Assembly (NCBI GenBank): GCA_030248135.1
Contig: JASANC010003313.1
Span: 1-64,000 of the forward strand
Source: Theristus sp. LFF4_11
Lineage: Eukaryota; Nematoda; Chromadorea; Monhysterida; Xyalidae
Length of the DNA: 64,000 nucleotides
Direction: 5' to 3'
A program made the translations under genes and the position numbers. Below are positions 48,041 to 59,874 of this stretch, in pieces; positions within the stretch are counted from its first letter, which is position 1, and every line of letters starts with the position of its first letter. The notes under the pieces were generated by a model. It was not told where the DNA came from and ran no database searches. It saw only the letters and a program-made list of their open reading frames with translations.

Positions 48041-49796
48041 TAAAAAAAAAAAAAAACTTTTACAACAGTGCAGGCAGGTACAGTCACAATAAATTGTACG
48101 ATCCAACTAACGAATAAAGGTAATTATTACACAAAAAAGATTTATGAATGATTAGAATAAGAAAGATTCAACATATAAAAATGAATTGAATTGGAAACCG
48201 TCAATCCTTTGCCATAACTTCTAGCAATTCTCTAAAAAACGACCGAGTTAATTGATCTCCATTCGGTGCAAACGTAAAAACCCGCAAAAATGCAGAAAAC
48301 GATATTGATAAACGGACATTTGTCGCAAGATGGTGAAATAAATTTTCAATAATTTGCTAATACAAGTAAAATGCATTGGTAAAGACAGAGATAGACACTC
48401 ACATGCAGTTATGAAATCTATCCCAGGGTCAAATTCCAGACGCAAAAACTACCCATGACTTTTTTTCGTTTTGCCACAAATTGCAAAACGATTTTTTTCA
48501 ACAAAAAGTTTGCCAGAAAAAATCAATTGTGGGATGTTTAAAACAATTACCGTAAAGTCTTGCAATAAGGTTTCCTTTTTCAGTACAAATTTGAAAATCA
48601 AAAACTTTTGAAAAACGTGGACTTGTGTGACAACCGTATAAATGAATGCAGTTTTATAAAGCAAAGATTACAAAGTTCGGACCTCATAAACGGGGTGGGA
48701 TTTTGACCAAGTCAAAATTTTGCGTTTTTTGGTTCCCCGCCGTGTTACATTTTTTGGGTGGGGGTCTTATAAGTAGGAGGAACCTTATCATGTATGCAAG
48801 AATTTTGCAGAATACAGGTACTGAAGAAAGAAATAAACAAAAAACGGTGTGTTAAACGAGCAAAAAATGTGCTTAAAAAGAGATGTGTAATATTTACAAT
48901 ATTGTAAGATTTGGATTTACACAGTCTTTGAAAAATGTTAAAAGCTCACGTATCTGAGAATAAAAGAGATGTCTGAGGTGTTCAGTAAGCCTGTTCCCTT
49001 AAATGTCACGCGGTGTCCGTATCCCGGAAACAAAATTCACCAAAATGCCGAGTGTGGCGTTGCCACTTTTACGTTCGAGGGAGCCCGGGGGCGGGGGGCG
49101 CTTTATTTGGACACCTTTGACAGCGTGATTGGAAAACAAACACGAACAAAAGCAACACGTACTGAAACAACAAATCAACGTTCTAAAATTGAACGAAGAA
49201 TGTGGGGAAGGTTTGTTTTGGAGTTTTGAAAAATACGCTGGTAGGGCGTGAGAAAGGCAAAATATAGATTCTGGCATAAAACACTGTGGTTGTGCAGTAT
49301 GTAAAGTTTTTTGCGGAATTTTGGGGTTTTGGCTTTTTGCGACTTCCTTGTTCCTAATTTCAAAATGGGGAATACGGCGCCGGTCAGTTTTATTTTTTTA
49401 AGGTTTTATATGTGATATGTGTATTGTGAATATAACGTGAGAGACTGTGTTTTTATGTTTTGTAATTGGGTGATAATTTTGTTGAATTTTTATACAGATG
49501 AAAAGACAGCAGGTGTGGGCAAATTTGCCTGGAACAACGGGTACGGGGGCGGCAGACGGGCGGCTGGAGAGGAGATTGTGAATAAAAAATTTTTCATTAT
49601 TCATTTTTTTTTTGAATTGAAACTGAGTGTAGTGAAGAGCTGATGATTGTGTGCTTCTCAGAAATGGGTATATTGTTTTATTTTTGTTTCGGTTGGTTGG
49701 ACTTTTTATTTAGAGTAATTGATTATATCACTTAGTAAGTATAATGGAGGAGGGAGGGACTAGTAGGATAGAGTACGGGGAATTGGGTCTGTCAAT
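48041..49796. other. Intergenic, no gene seen
   Basis: AT-rich with homopolymers; contains the second CGCGGTGTCCG-type repeat piece near 49010. Nothing else is supported. Confidence 0.5.
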
Positions 49797-50044
49797 ATGA
49801 AGATGTGCAGCACTACGGCGGGGGGGTGTGGGGGTGTGTGTGGGGGGGCGGTTTTGGTGGTGGTTGGTTGTGCGTTGGTTTGTCTGGTGAGGGGGTGGTA
49901 TTATGTTCTGGTGTTGTGGCGGGACGTTGGGGGCTTTATTTGTTGGGTGGGGGGGGAGAGGGGGGGGTGGGGTGGTGTGTTGTGGTGTGGGGTGTGTGGG
50001 GGAGAAGGAAAGGGTGGGGTGGGGGGGGGGGGGGGGGGGGGGGG
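49797..50044 (+). repeat. G-rich low-complexity tract
   Basis: About 250 bp dominated by G runs (up to about 24 G) broken by T and TG. Several G-quadruplex patterns are possible. Frames read through it are low-complexity only. Confidence 0.85.
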
Positions 50045-50339
50045 CGGAAATCATGCGGATGCGCGAGCGAGCGTCAGCGAGCGGACAGCGCATCACGCAT
50101 TATATGAGCCGTTATCCTCTCGCGCGCGTTTTTCAAATTTGCTCGCTTCCTCCAGCGAGCATAGTATAAGCCACAAACTTGGTTCTGTGCACACGAAACG
50201 AACACCCAAAGTTGTGCTTGGAGCCGCGAAAAAATTTTTATCCGACTACTTTTCATACGCTGTAGACACGAAAAACCTATTCTGAAAACAGTGTTACTTA
50301 TTTTTCTATCTCTTTTTTTTTCCGGTATGTCATCAACAT

Positions 50340-50920
50340 GTGTTCGCGCTTTCAGTTTTTACCTGCGACACGTTCACAGTCTAGCAAGAATGTTTCCTGG
50401 GGTAATTTCATCCGTAGATTTGGAAAAATGGGTTAATTTTTTGCCCCGACCACTTTTTTGGGTAAAAATTTGGGCATTTTTAAAAGTTCGCAGCGTTTTC
50501 ACCGGGTTTCAAGTGTTCGCCCTTTCAATTTTTAGCTGGGACACGTTCACAGTTGAAGAAAAATGTTTCCTAGGGTAATTTCATCCGTAGATTTGGAAAA
50601 ATGAGTTAATTTTTTGCCCCGACCCCTTTTTGGGGTAAAAATTGGGCTTTTTTGAAAGTTCGCAGGGTTGTCACCTGGTTTTAAGTGTTCGCCCTTTCAA
50701 TTTTTAGCTGGGACACTTTCACAGTTGAACAAGAATTTTTCCTCGGGTAAATTCATCCGTAGATTCTGAAAATTTAGTTTATTTTTTGCCCGGGCATTAT
50801 TTGGGTCAAAATTGTGCATTTTTTGAAAATTCGTAGCATTTTGACTGGGTATCATTTTTTCAGTCTTACAAATTTTGTCTGAGCTACGAAAAATAGCAGA
50901 AATGTTTAGTCCGTAGGAAT
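50340..50920. repeat. About 173-bp tandem repeat, 3 or more diverged copies
   Basis: Units start near 50340, 50513 and 50687 with GTGTTCGC-CTTTCA, and share GTAATTTCATCCGTAGATTTG and TTAATTTTTTGCCCCGACC. The last copy decays into the 149-bp satellite at about 50920. Confidence 0.85.
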
Positions 50921-52660
50921 TCAATACGCTGATCACGGATTTTGGGATAGTTTTCTTACGTGAGCAACTCTAGATGCTGAATCGTGACGATTTCGGGCGA
51001 ATCGGCCGTGGAAGTTGGCGAAATCGGTCCAGAAACGAAAAACAAAAAAGGGTGTTTTCCAGGGTAATTCAATGCGCTGATCACGAATTTTGGGTTAGTT
51101 TTCTTACGCGAGCAACTCTAGATGCTGAATCGTGACGATTTCGGGCGAATCGGCCGTGGAAATTGGCGAAATCGGTCCAGAAACGAAAAACAAGAAAAGG
51201 GTGTTTTCCAGGGTAATTCAATGCGCTGATCACGAATTTTGGGTTAGTTTTCTTACGTGAGCAACTCTAGATGCTGAATCGTGACGATTTCGGGCGAATC
51301 GGCCGTGGAAGTTGGCGAAATCGGTCCAGAAACGAAAAACAAGAAAAGGGTGTTTTCCAGGGTAATTCAATGCGCTGATCACGAATTTTGGGTTAGTTTT
51401 CTTACGTGAGCAACTCTAGACGCTGAATCGTGACGATTTCGGGCGAATCGGGCGTGGAAGTTGGCGAAATCGGTCCAGAAACGAAAAACAAGAAAAGCGT
51501 GTTTTCCAGGGTAATTCAATGCGCTGATCACGGATTTTGGGTTAGTTTTCTTACGTGAGCAACTCTAGATGCTGAATCGTGACGATTTCGGGCGAATCGG
51601 CCGTGGAAGTTGGCGAAATCGGTCCAGAAACGAAAAACAAGAAAAGGGTGTTTTCCAGGGTATTTCAATGCGCTTATAACAAAATTTGGGTTAGTTTTCT
51701 TACGTGAGCAACTCTAGACGCTGAATCGTGACGATTTCGGGCGAATCGGGCGTGGAAGTTGGCGAAATCGGTCCAGAAACGAAAAACAAGAAAATGGTGT
51801 TTTCCAGGGTAATTCAATGCGCTGATCACGGATTTTGGGTTAGTTTTCTTACGTGAGCAACTCTAGATGTTGAATCGTGACGATTTCGGGCGAATCGGCC
51901 GTGGAAGTTGGCGAAATCGGTCCAGAAACGAAAAACAAGAAAAGGGTGTTTTCCAGGGTAATTCAATGCGCTGATCACGGATTTTGGGTTAGTTTTCTTA
52001 CGTGAGCAACTCTAGATGCTGAATCGTGACGATTTCGGGCGAATCGGCCGTGGAAGTTGGCGAAATCGGTCCAGAAACGAAAAACAAGAAAAGGGTGTTT
52101 TCCAGGGTAATTCAATGCGCTGATCACGAATTTTGGGTTAGTTTTCTTACGTGAGCAATTCTAGATGCTGAATCGTGACGATTTCGGGCGAATCGGCCGT
52201 GGAAGTTGGCGAAATTGGTCCAGGAACGAAAAACAAGAAAAGGGTGTTTTCCAGGGTAATTCAATCCGCTGATCACGAATTTTGGGTTAGTTTTCTTATG
52301 TGAGCAACTTTAGATACTGAATCGTGACGATTTCGGGCGAATCGGCCGTGGAAATTGGCGAAATCGGTCCAGAAATGAAAAACGAGAAAACGGTTTTTCC
52401 AGGGTAATTCAATGTGCTGATCACGGATTTTGGGTTAGTTTTCTTGTATGAGCAACTCTAGATACTGAATCGTGACGATTTATGGTGAATCGGCCGTGGA
52501 ATTTAGCGAAACCGGTCCAGAAATGAAAAACAAGAAAACGGTGTTTTCCATGGTAATTCATTACGCCGATCACGGCTTTTGGGTCAGTTTTTCTTTTGTG
52601 AGCGATTCTAGGTACTGAATCGTGACGATTTTGGGGAATCGGCCGTAGAAATGGCATAGG
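50921..52660 (-). repeat. 149-bp satellite array, inverted relative to 1-1490
   Basis: About 11-12 units read as GCGCTGATCACG-AATTTTGGGTTAG, CGGGCGAATCGGCCGTGG, ATCGGTCCAGAAACG, AGGGTAATTCAAT, the reverse complement of the left-hand family. Central units are very uniform; units toward 52300-52660 diverge progressively. Confidence 0.95.
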
Positions 52661-52778
52661 AGAAATCGGCCTAAAAAACGAAAAATGAAAAACCTAAGTT
52701 GACCGGGGTTTAGAAGAATGTGTGACCAACGAATTGTGATTTTGGTCCGACCTTCGGGGCTTATGTAAAAGTCAGAAT

Positions 52779-53766
52779 ATTATCTAAAAATGCGTGAGAC
52801 GCATATAAAAGAAGGAATATGGCCTTGTGTAAGCAGTGAAAGACTTGGCTCGACAACGCTTTTCAAGTCTCTGATGTGGTACACACGGATACAAGTACAT
52901 AAGGGTCATATTTTTGCGCAGAGTTTTTTTTTTTTTTTGAAGCATGCCCCCCACCGATTCCGGAAACCCGAAGGTACCAAACTCCGGTGGGATTGGGGAA
53001 TGGACGGCTCACCATCCCGTGGAACCAATACCCTCGGCATGTGAGGGGGGCAGCCTCTAAGCCCCGCTCTGTCCTGGGGGCACCAGTGATCTTAGCCCGA
53101 TTTCGGTTTCGGTGGCCTGCGGTCGCTTTATCCGGGGAGGGCCGCGACTCCGAAGTTTTTGGATTTCTTTTTCTTTTTTCTGAAAAACGTATAACTTTGA
53201 TTTTTTTTTTTTTTTTTTTTTTTCATTTTATTTTAAAACAACGCCCGGGGGGAAATTTTTTATTTTTTTTGCAAAAAAAAAAAAAAAAAAAATAGAAAAA
53301 CATTTTGGCTTGTGTTTTTTTTTTTTGTTTTCGTACGCGACCGCTGTGTACACACCAGCACCAGTGACAAAAAGGAGTTGTCTTCCGTTGATTTTTACCT
53401 TTTTTACCGGTGTCACCTTCAACTAGTGTGGCAGGATAAACCGTCTGTCCCGTGAGTCATTGCCTTTGCCACAGGAGACCTTGCGTTCCGCAATGCTTCT
53501 GCGATACAATTTGTCCTGAACAAACCAGTGTCAGCGAGCTAAAGTCTGATTGTTATTTTAGTAGTTTTAGTGGTCGCTAAATGCCCGAAATCCGCAAATG
53601 TGAAAGGTCATTTGTCTACAATACAAAGCAAAAATATGACTCTTATGTACTTGTATCCGTGTGTACCACATCAGAGACTTGAAAAGCGTTGTCGAGCCAA
53701 GTCTTTCACTGCTTACACAAGGCCATATTCCTTCTTTTATATGCGTCTCACGCATTTTTAGATAAT
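52779..53766. mobile_element. Foldback element with 140-bp inverted arms
   Basis: Arms 52779-52919 and 53627-53766 are near-perfect inverted copies beginning ATTATCTAAAAATGCGTGAG. The 700-bp interior contains a SINE-tail-like piece (52949-52986), long T and A runs (53195-53320) and unique sequence. No transposase frame and no clear target duplication. Confidence 0.8.
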
Positions 53767-53894
53767 GTCATACAATGGCAATTTCAACTTTAGAAACTTG
53801 GAAATCTTACTAACAAGTTTTACGATGACATTTAAAAACAAATTCTTCTTCAGCTTTTATTCATGACTGCTAAACGCAAGCTTGTTTGTGCATT

Positions 53895-53953
53895 GATAAC
53901 AAACGGGAATGTGTGAGGAATCCCGGTGTGCCTCAGCATTCCCGTTTGTTATC
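53895..53953. repeat. Perfect 17-bp hairpin
   Basis: GATAACAAACGGGAATG at 53895-53911 is the exact reverse complement of 53937-53953, with a 25-nt spacer. Could be an RNA hairpin or the core of a small inverted-repeat element; no supporting context. Confidence 0.8.
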
Positions 53954-54345
53954 GACATCATTTGCAAATCTTTTAAAAAATCCATTAAACCCCTGAAGGT
54001 CATTCAAGTGATGGTGCAATAATGTGCATGATTTCGAAATATCCACATAACCCCTCTTTTATACTAGCCGTCATGTTTAAGTGGAAGTTGTCTGTCTCCG
54101 GTTGGCCATTGGGGTGAAGAATTACCGTTTTGAAATGTATCAGTAGGATACCACCTCTAAAAACACGTCTTCGTATATATGCGTCAAAATGTATTTTACG
54201 AAAGTAAAAATTTTCAAATCTTAACAAGTACCTGTGTAACGCTGTGTGTGAAAACCGCAAATTTCATGTCAGAGAAAGTTCCCCTCTCCATTCAGTAACA
54301 AGACGGGTGGATGGAGTAGGAAATCTAAGTGCTTATTCACATTGA

Positions 54346-54690
54346 ATACCGTATTATTAATAAACCATGGGGGTTTTTTTTGTGGGGGGGGGGGTTTTTT
54401 TTTGGGGGGGGGTTTTGGGGGGGGTTTTTTGGAAATTTTGGGGGGGGGGAAGGGAAAAAAATACCTCCCGGGGGGGGGAGGAGGCGGAAACTTTTACCTT
54501 TTCCCACAGATTTTCCTTTTTAGCCTCTTGTTAGATACACCCCCCCCCTTGGGGGGCGGGACCATCGCACTGTCGGGCTGGGTGGGTGTGGATGAGGTTG
54601 GTATAACCCGGGGGTGGGTTTGGGGGGGGGGTTTGGGGATGGGGGGGGGGGGTTGTGCTGGGGGGGTGTGGGGGGGGGGGGGGGAGAGGT
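54346..54690 (+). repeat. Degenerate G-rich tract, possible third MITE copy
   Basis: Begins TACCGTATTATTAATAAACC and ATGGGGG, like the TA MITE, then decays into G and T homopolymers. No right terminus was found. Homopolymer lengths here are likely unreliable. Confidence 0.4.
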
Positions 54691-54699
54691 AGATGCAAG

Positions 54700-57600
54700 T
54701 AGATGCACAGTCAAATGCCAAAACTTTAAGAATATACTTTCTTTACCGTTATAAGTCTCGACTTTCGACACGATCTTTGTTTGTGATTGTCGGTGACAGT
54801 TATTGAAAAATTAAAAAAGAGTGAAGACCAAACAAAAATGCGCTGTACTTCTTGACGATTCAGCATGCATTATCTGCAGGCAGTAAGTTCTCGCTGAAAC
54901 CGAATACGGTAGATACCATACTCTGTGGCTCACTATTTGGCATGTAGTTTAATGAGCGTGCAGTTATTGCTTGCTGTAAACTAATCAAAACAAACCTCTG
55001 GTATTCTCTGGTTTTTCGCAGGTACTTTTGAACTTCATGTAGCTATTTCCCCAACAACTTTTTTTGGAACGGGTCTTTTTTACTGACAATTTTAAAAAAG
55101 CTGCTTTATTAAAAATTGTTTTGCAAAAAGAGAGAAAAACACATTCAGCACTTTTTCTGGCGGTCTAAAGTCTTTATGACTAAAGAATTTCAAACAAAAA
55201 GTCGACGGGAATTGGATGTAGTTAAAACAATTTTTTTTGGAAGACAAAACGTTTTGAGTAGATGACTCCCACTGAAAGAAATGTGTCAAAGTATAAATAA
55301 ATAAATAAACACCACTTTTAAAAACCAAAATTGTTTACACAAGTAACAACAACATCTTTCTGTCAATTATCACAAAACGTTTATTTTTTGTAAAGAGAAA
55401 AGATCTACGGTATAAAGAGAAAAAAGATCTTTCTACGCAGATGATAGGAGGTCACACAGCAACATAACGCAAGAGATAACTTTTAACAAAGAATAACAAA
55501 AAAAACCGCAAAACTGTGCGCAACACAAAAAGACTTAACAAAAATGGTGTTGCACAATGTTGAGATAGGAACAATTTGTAAATACTATAATGTTCGTCAA
55601 AAGCAAGAAGTTTAATGATCAAAATTTGCGTGAATCGAAATTAAAATTGGCACACGCTCTATGCGTGCTTCGCGGTCTTAAAAACTTTTAAAAATTATTA
55701 CCGCAGAAATCAACCAACAAACCGTGTCGCAAAGATCAGTTTAAAAAATTGTTTTAAAATTCGTTGTATGACATAATTTCGTTTGTTACAGTAACATTAT
55801 CAGCTTTCCACATTTAACATAACATAAAATTTTAAATTTTGATATTAGGAAAATTGGTAATGCAGGAAAATCTCACTGCTGTCGCAACGAACTGGTAAAA
55901 AAGCGTTTCAAAATCCGAGCAATTTTCGAATTACACCTTTTTTGGATTAGGTTTTGGTCGAGGAGAGGTTTTTACGATGTGGTACGTTTTAAGGTGAGTA
56001 AATTTGAAATGACGCATTTTTATTTTTATACACACGTTACATGTGCAGTATGCTGTAATTTGTGTCTTTTGGTTTCTTTGAGCAAAATATTTTTACAGAT
56101 TTTTTCGGTTTAGTCAACCAACAGTTTTCATAGTGCGTTCGAAAAACCAGAAGACGATTAGTTCTTACACTTTTGGGGATCGACGAAAAAATTACCAGAC
56201 CAATGCGTCACTCAGAAAAATAAAGTGGACAACACGTTGGACATCTTTTGGTTATGAGTTGCGACGCACGGAGCGGGAGAACACAGCACTGTGTTAACTT
56301 TTTTGTTGATTTATTCTTCCTACTAATACAGTCATATTTCTTTCAATGTTTTTCCATTAATTCGCCACTGAAAGCACAAAGCAGCAAATCTACCCAAACC
56401 GCAATTTTTCCCTTTTCACCGAAAAGAGCCGACGGGCTTTTACCCATGCAAGTTCACAAACTTTGAAATTGCTTTTTTCAAAAAAAAAGAAATTTCAAAA
56501 AGTAAGACTAAAAGTTCACTTTTCCCTTTAAAGAACAGGTCCAGTCCACCGAAAAGCAACTGCCTGCAGAGCGATTTGCACTGATAATAAAATTTAAAGG
56601 AAGTTCCCGATATTTCCGCAGGGAATTTTTCTTTTCCGAACAGCAAAAACGAGGGTATGGATAATTTGAATTCATTCAATGTTCTCATGCAAAACCTCAA
56701 AGAAATTTTAAACAAATTTTTTTTCGTGGCGGGTTTTGATTGATTTATCAGATATTTCTACTCACTGTGTTCAGCATAAAAGTTCAACAGGAATAATAAA
56801 TTTTCAATTCAGAAAAATAATCACATTATCCTGGGTGGGCCGGTTGTTCTTCTTTATATGGGAGAAATCATTGAACAAAAGTGAACTGTGTGTAATCAGT
56901 GTTCCAAACAGAAATTTTATGGATTTTGATATGATATTTTATTTTAAATTGCAATGGAAAAGTTTAGGGATGCGGAAGATTTGCCCGATGAGAAATGAAT
57001 AACGCGCATATGGTGTTACAAAAAAGCTGTATTGAGATTTTTGATTCCAGAAAAAGAGAAATTGTTTTGCACACAAAAAAGTTTGGTGTCGAAGTGAATT
57101 CGATGTAACTAAAATCAATCTTGAACAAAATTCGCAGGAACTAGCCATGATACTTTGGTTATAGACTTTTCAGTCCGGCGCTATTTCTCAATTTTGAGTA
57201 AAAAAGATTATGCGCTGGAGAAAACGTCAGATGTTGCAACTGGAGTTTTTCGCAATGTACATATTAACGCCAAATTTTCGGCTGCTTGAAATAATCAAGG
57301 CATAAATCAAAATTCTAAAAATAAAACCAAAATACCTATTCACGCCCGTAAAGCCCGTAAAGCTTATACACGCCTCAGCTGAAGGAACGGTTGAAAGCAA
57401 AAGCCAGTGAAACCGTTCAGCTTTGCTAGGGAGGGATTACGCTCAAAACAAACGACTCATCATACGTATTTTCCATAATAGTGCCCAGAAACATGACATT
57501 AGAACAGGACAGAAATAAAATGAATGTGACATTAACACGCGAGCAGGAGACAACTGAAAATCATGCAGCATAAAACATGGCTAAAAATCGTGACATCATA

Positions 57601-59400
57601 TGCATGTGGATTGGTGTTATTATTGAGACAGCCTTACCGGTGTAAATTCGTCTAGCCTGCCAAACACAAATGCAAAAAAGAACAAATTTCAGTTCTTCAA
57701 AGAACGCTGATGTGCCGTTTAGAAATTGCTGTATCATCAAACAACAACAATATTTGGTGTTTTTTATGATTACAGACTTGGCTAATTTTTACCGGGTTTT
57801 CACCCTGGATGGCGCACAAACAACTTAAGCCAAGCGCATGGGCGATGTTAGATCAGTGACAACAAATAAACAGATGCACGCACCACCCTGCAACGACCAT
57901 GTGTCCGTTGATTGGTTTACTGGGGGGGGGATTCTCGTTTCTTATAATTTTGAATTTCAGCAAATCAACGTCGAAAATCAATTTAACGCTTACGTTGGTT
58001 GTTAAAAAATAACGGAATTTTCCTAAACGACAAAAAGCTGATTATTAAACAATTGGAAAATCAAAATTTCATATTCATTCGAGTTCAATCACCCATAACA
58101 TACCCCTCGTCCTTTTGTTAATAGTGGTTCTGAACATCTGCCTTTTAGAAAAAGGCCTTCTGACATGATATTTTCATTAACAGTGTTCAGTTTAGAGGGA
58201 TTTGAAGGAAAACATCAAGGGGAAAGTTAACATCAAGAAGATCGCTCATTGTCATCCGTCAGTTCATGTTCCCATGTAACCAATTAACCTGGATTTCATC
58301 CAAATCAAAAACAACACATGGAGTGCTACAGTCACAACGACCAAATAATGATTCCTAAATAACTAGGTAAGTACACAAGGAAGTTTGGGAGAAAATTTGG
58401 CTTGAACTTTCAAAGCAAAGTAAAAAAAAATTTCATTTTTTTAAATTGAAAAAAGCAAAAAAAGCAACAAAAAAATCAAATTCCCTTACCGGGCGCCAGG
58501 CGAAGATACACTGTACTTCCAGGCTAAATAACTTTTCACAAAACCTGAAAGACCGTTGTATTTTGAAACGAAACGACCTGGTTTTTTCGATGTGTTCAAG
58601 AAAAAAATAAGACGAAAAAAGGTTTTCATAAAATTCCTCTGGGAAGACACAAAATGTGCATTTATTGTACAGTATGCGGTGATTTTCAAATTTACAGCTG
58701 CACATTTATTTGAACAGCTGTCAGTTTTCCTTGAAACACAATCTACTTTTATAAAACAAACTTCGGACTCTTAAACAATGTATCAACAACAAACAATGTA
58801 GAATCCATATTTGATTCTTAAATATTTGAACAGAGTCGATAAATTTCATTCTTCTCTTCTTCCTTATCGTGTCTTTGGGTCACTAAAATCTAGTTCACAA
58901 ACATGCGTAAACATTACGCAATACGTAAAAACTTTGACTTTTTGTGAATAACTTAATGAGGCAGTCAGTAAACAGCAAAACACGCCCGAATCTAAAACAA
59001 CCCGGAAGAAAATTGCAGTAAAAAAATTAAAATTATCAATCATCATTTACACATAAAATGGATGTTTTGAAGTTTTCTGAAACTATTTTTCTAAATTTCA
59101 AAACAGTTTCATAGTTGCCCTTTGCTTACAGAAAAATTGTATGCCAAAAATCCAACGCAGGGAGGAAAAATTGTTTGTTCCAAGCTCAATCAGTACGCAT
59201 GCATGCGAAAGCCAATTTAATTCAGACCAGACAAAAACATTGGCGCCAAATAATGACGGAAATAAATTGCAATTATGAACGAATAAAATTTCCGAAATTC
59301 TCTTGCCTAAAACAATAGCAAAGGTAGCGAAAGCACATTTGACTTTGTCATATTTATTTTTTGATTGGTGACAAGTTTGACAGAACACGTCAGAAATAAT
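54700..59400. other. Intergenic, no gene seen
   Basis: 4.7 kb of AT-rich sequence with short frames on both strands, none with a domain, signal peptide or convincing splice chain. Confidence 0.55.
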
Positions 59401-59405
59401 GTCTA

Positions 59406-59869
59406 CCGTATTACCCCCATTAAACCCCCCCCCCACCATTAATCCCCCCCCCACCAATAAACCCCCACCCCCCGACCAGTTTCCGAATAATCCCCCCCCA
59501 CAAATAATCCCCCATGGGGGTTAATTGGAAACCTGTTTGAAACACATACCCAGCGAATTCAGTGGCTGGTTGCAGTGAAAATGATGAAATTGTGCTACCA
59601 AAGGCCCCAAATGGATGAGTTAATGGTAATTTCATTACAAAAGGCTGTTACAAAAGGAAATCTCTGTGAAAAGTAGAAGTTTCTGCGACTTTTTTGCCTG
59701 CCATGCAAGTTATTTTTGCCATTTTTCAACAAACCCCCACCCCTAGAATTTTTTTGTAAATAAACCCCCCCCCCCACCAATAATCCCCCCCCCCCCCACC
59801 AATAAACCCCCACCCCTAAAAGTCGCTGACGTATTAATCCCCCATGGGGGTTTATTGGGGGTAATACGG
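59406..59869 (-). mobile_element. Second copy of the G-rich TA MITE, inverted
   Basis: 464 bp, flanked by TA (59404-59405, 59870-59871). Read on the minus strand it matches the copy at 25438 from CCGTATTACCCCCAATAAAC through GGCAAAAATA and the GGTTGCAGTGAAAATGATGA segment in orientation-corrected order. It differs mainly in homopolymer length. Confidence 0.88.
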
Positions 59870-59874
59870 TATGT

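Noticed and set aside
48969..49229. Possible receptor-like exon (TRCPYPG motif at 49010)
   Set aside because: The resemblance to the receptors' RCxYPG start is short, and the DNA matches a dispersed repeat piece at 45.5 kb instead.
49797..50107. Gly/Val-rich open frames over the G-rich tract
   Set aside because: Pure low-complexity reading of a G-run region.
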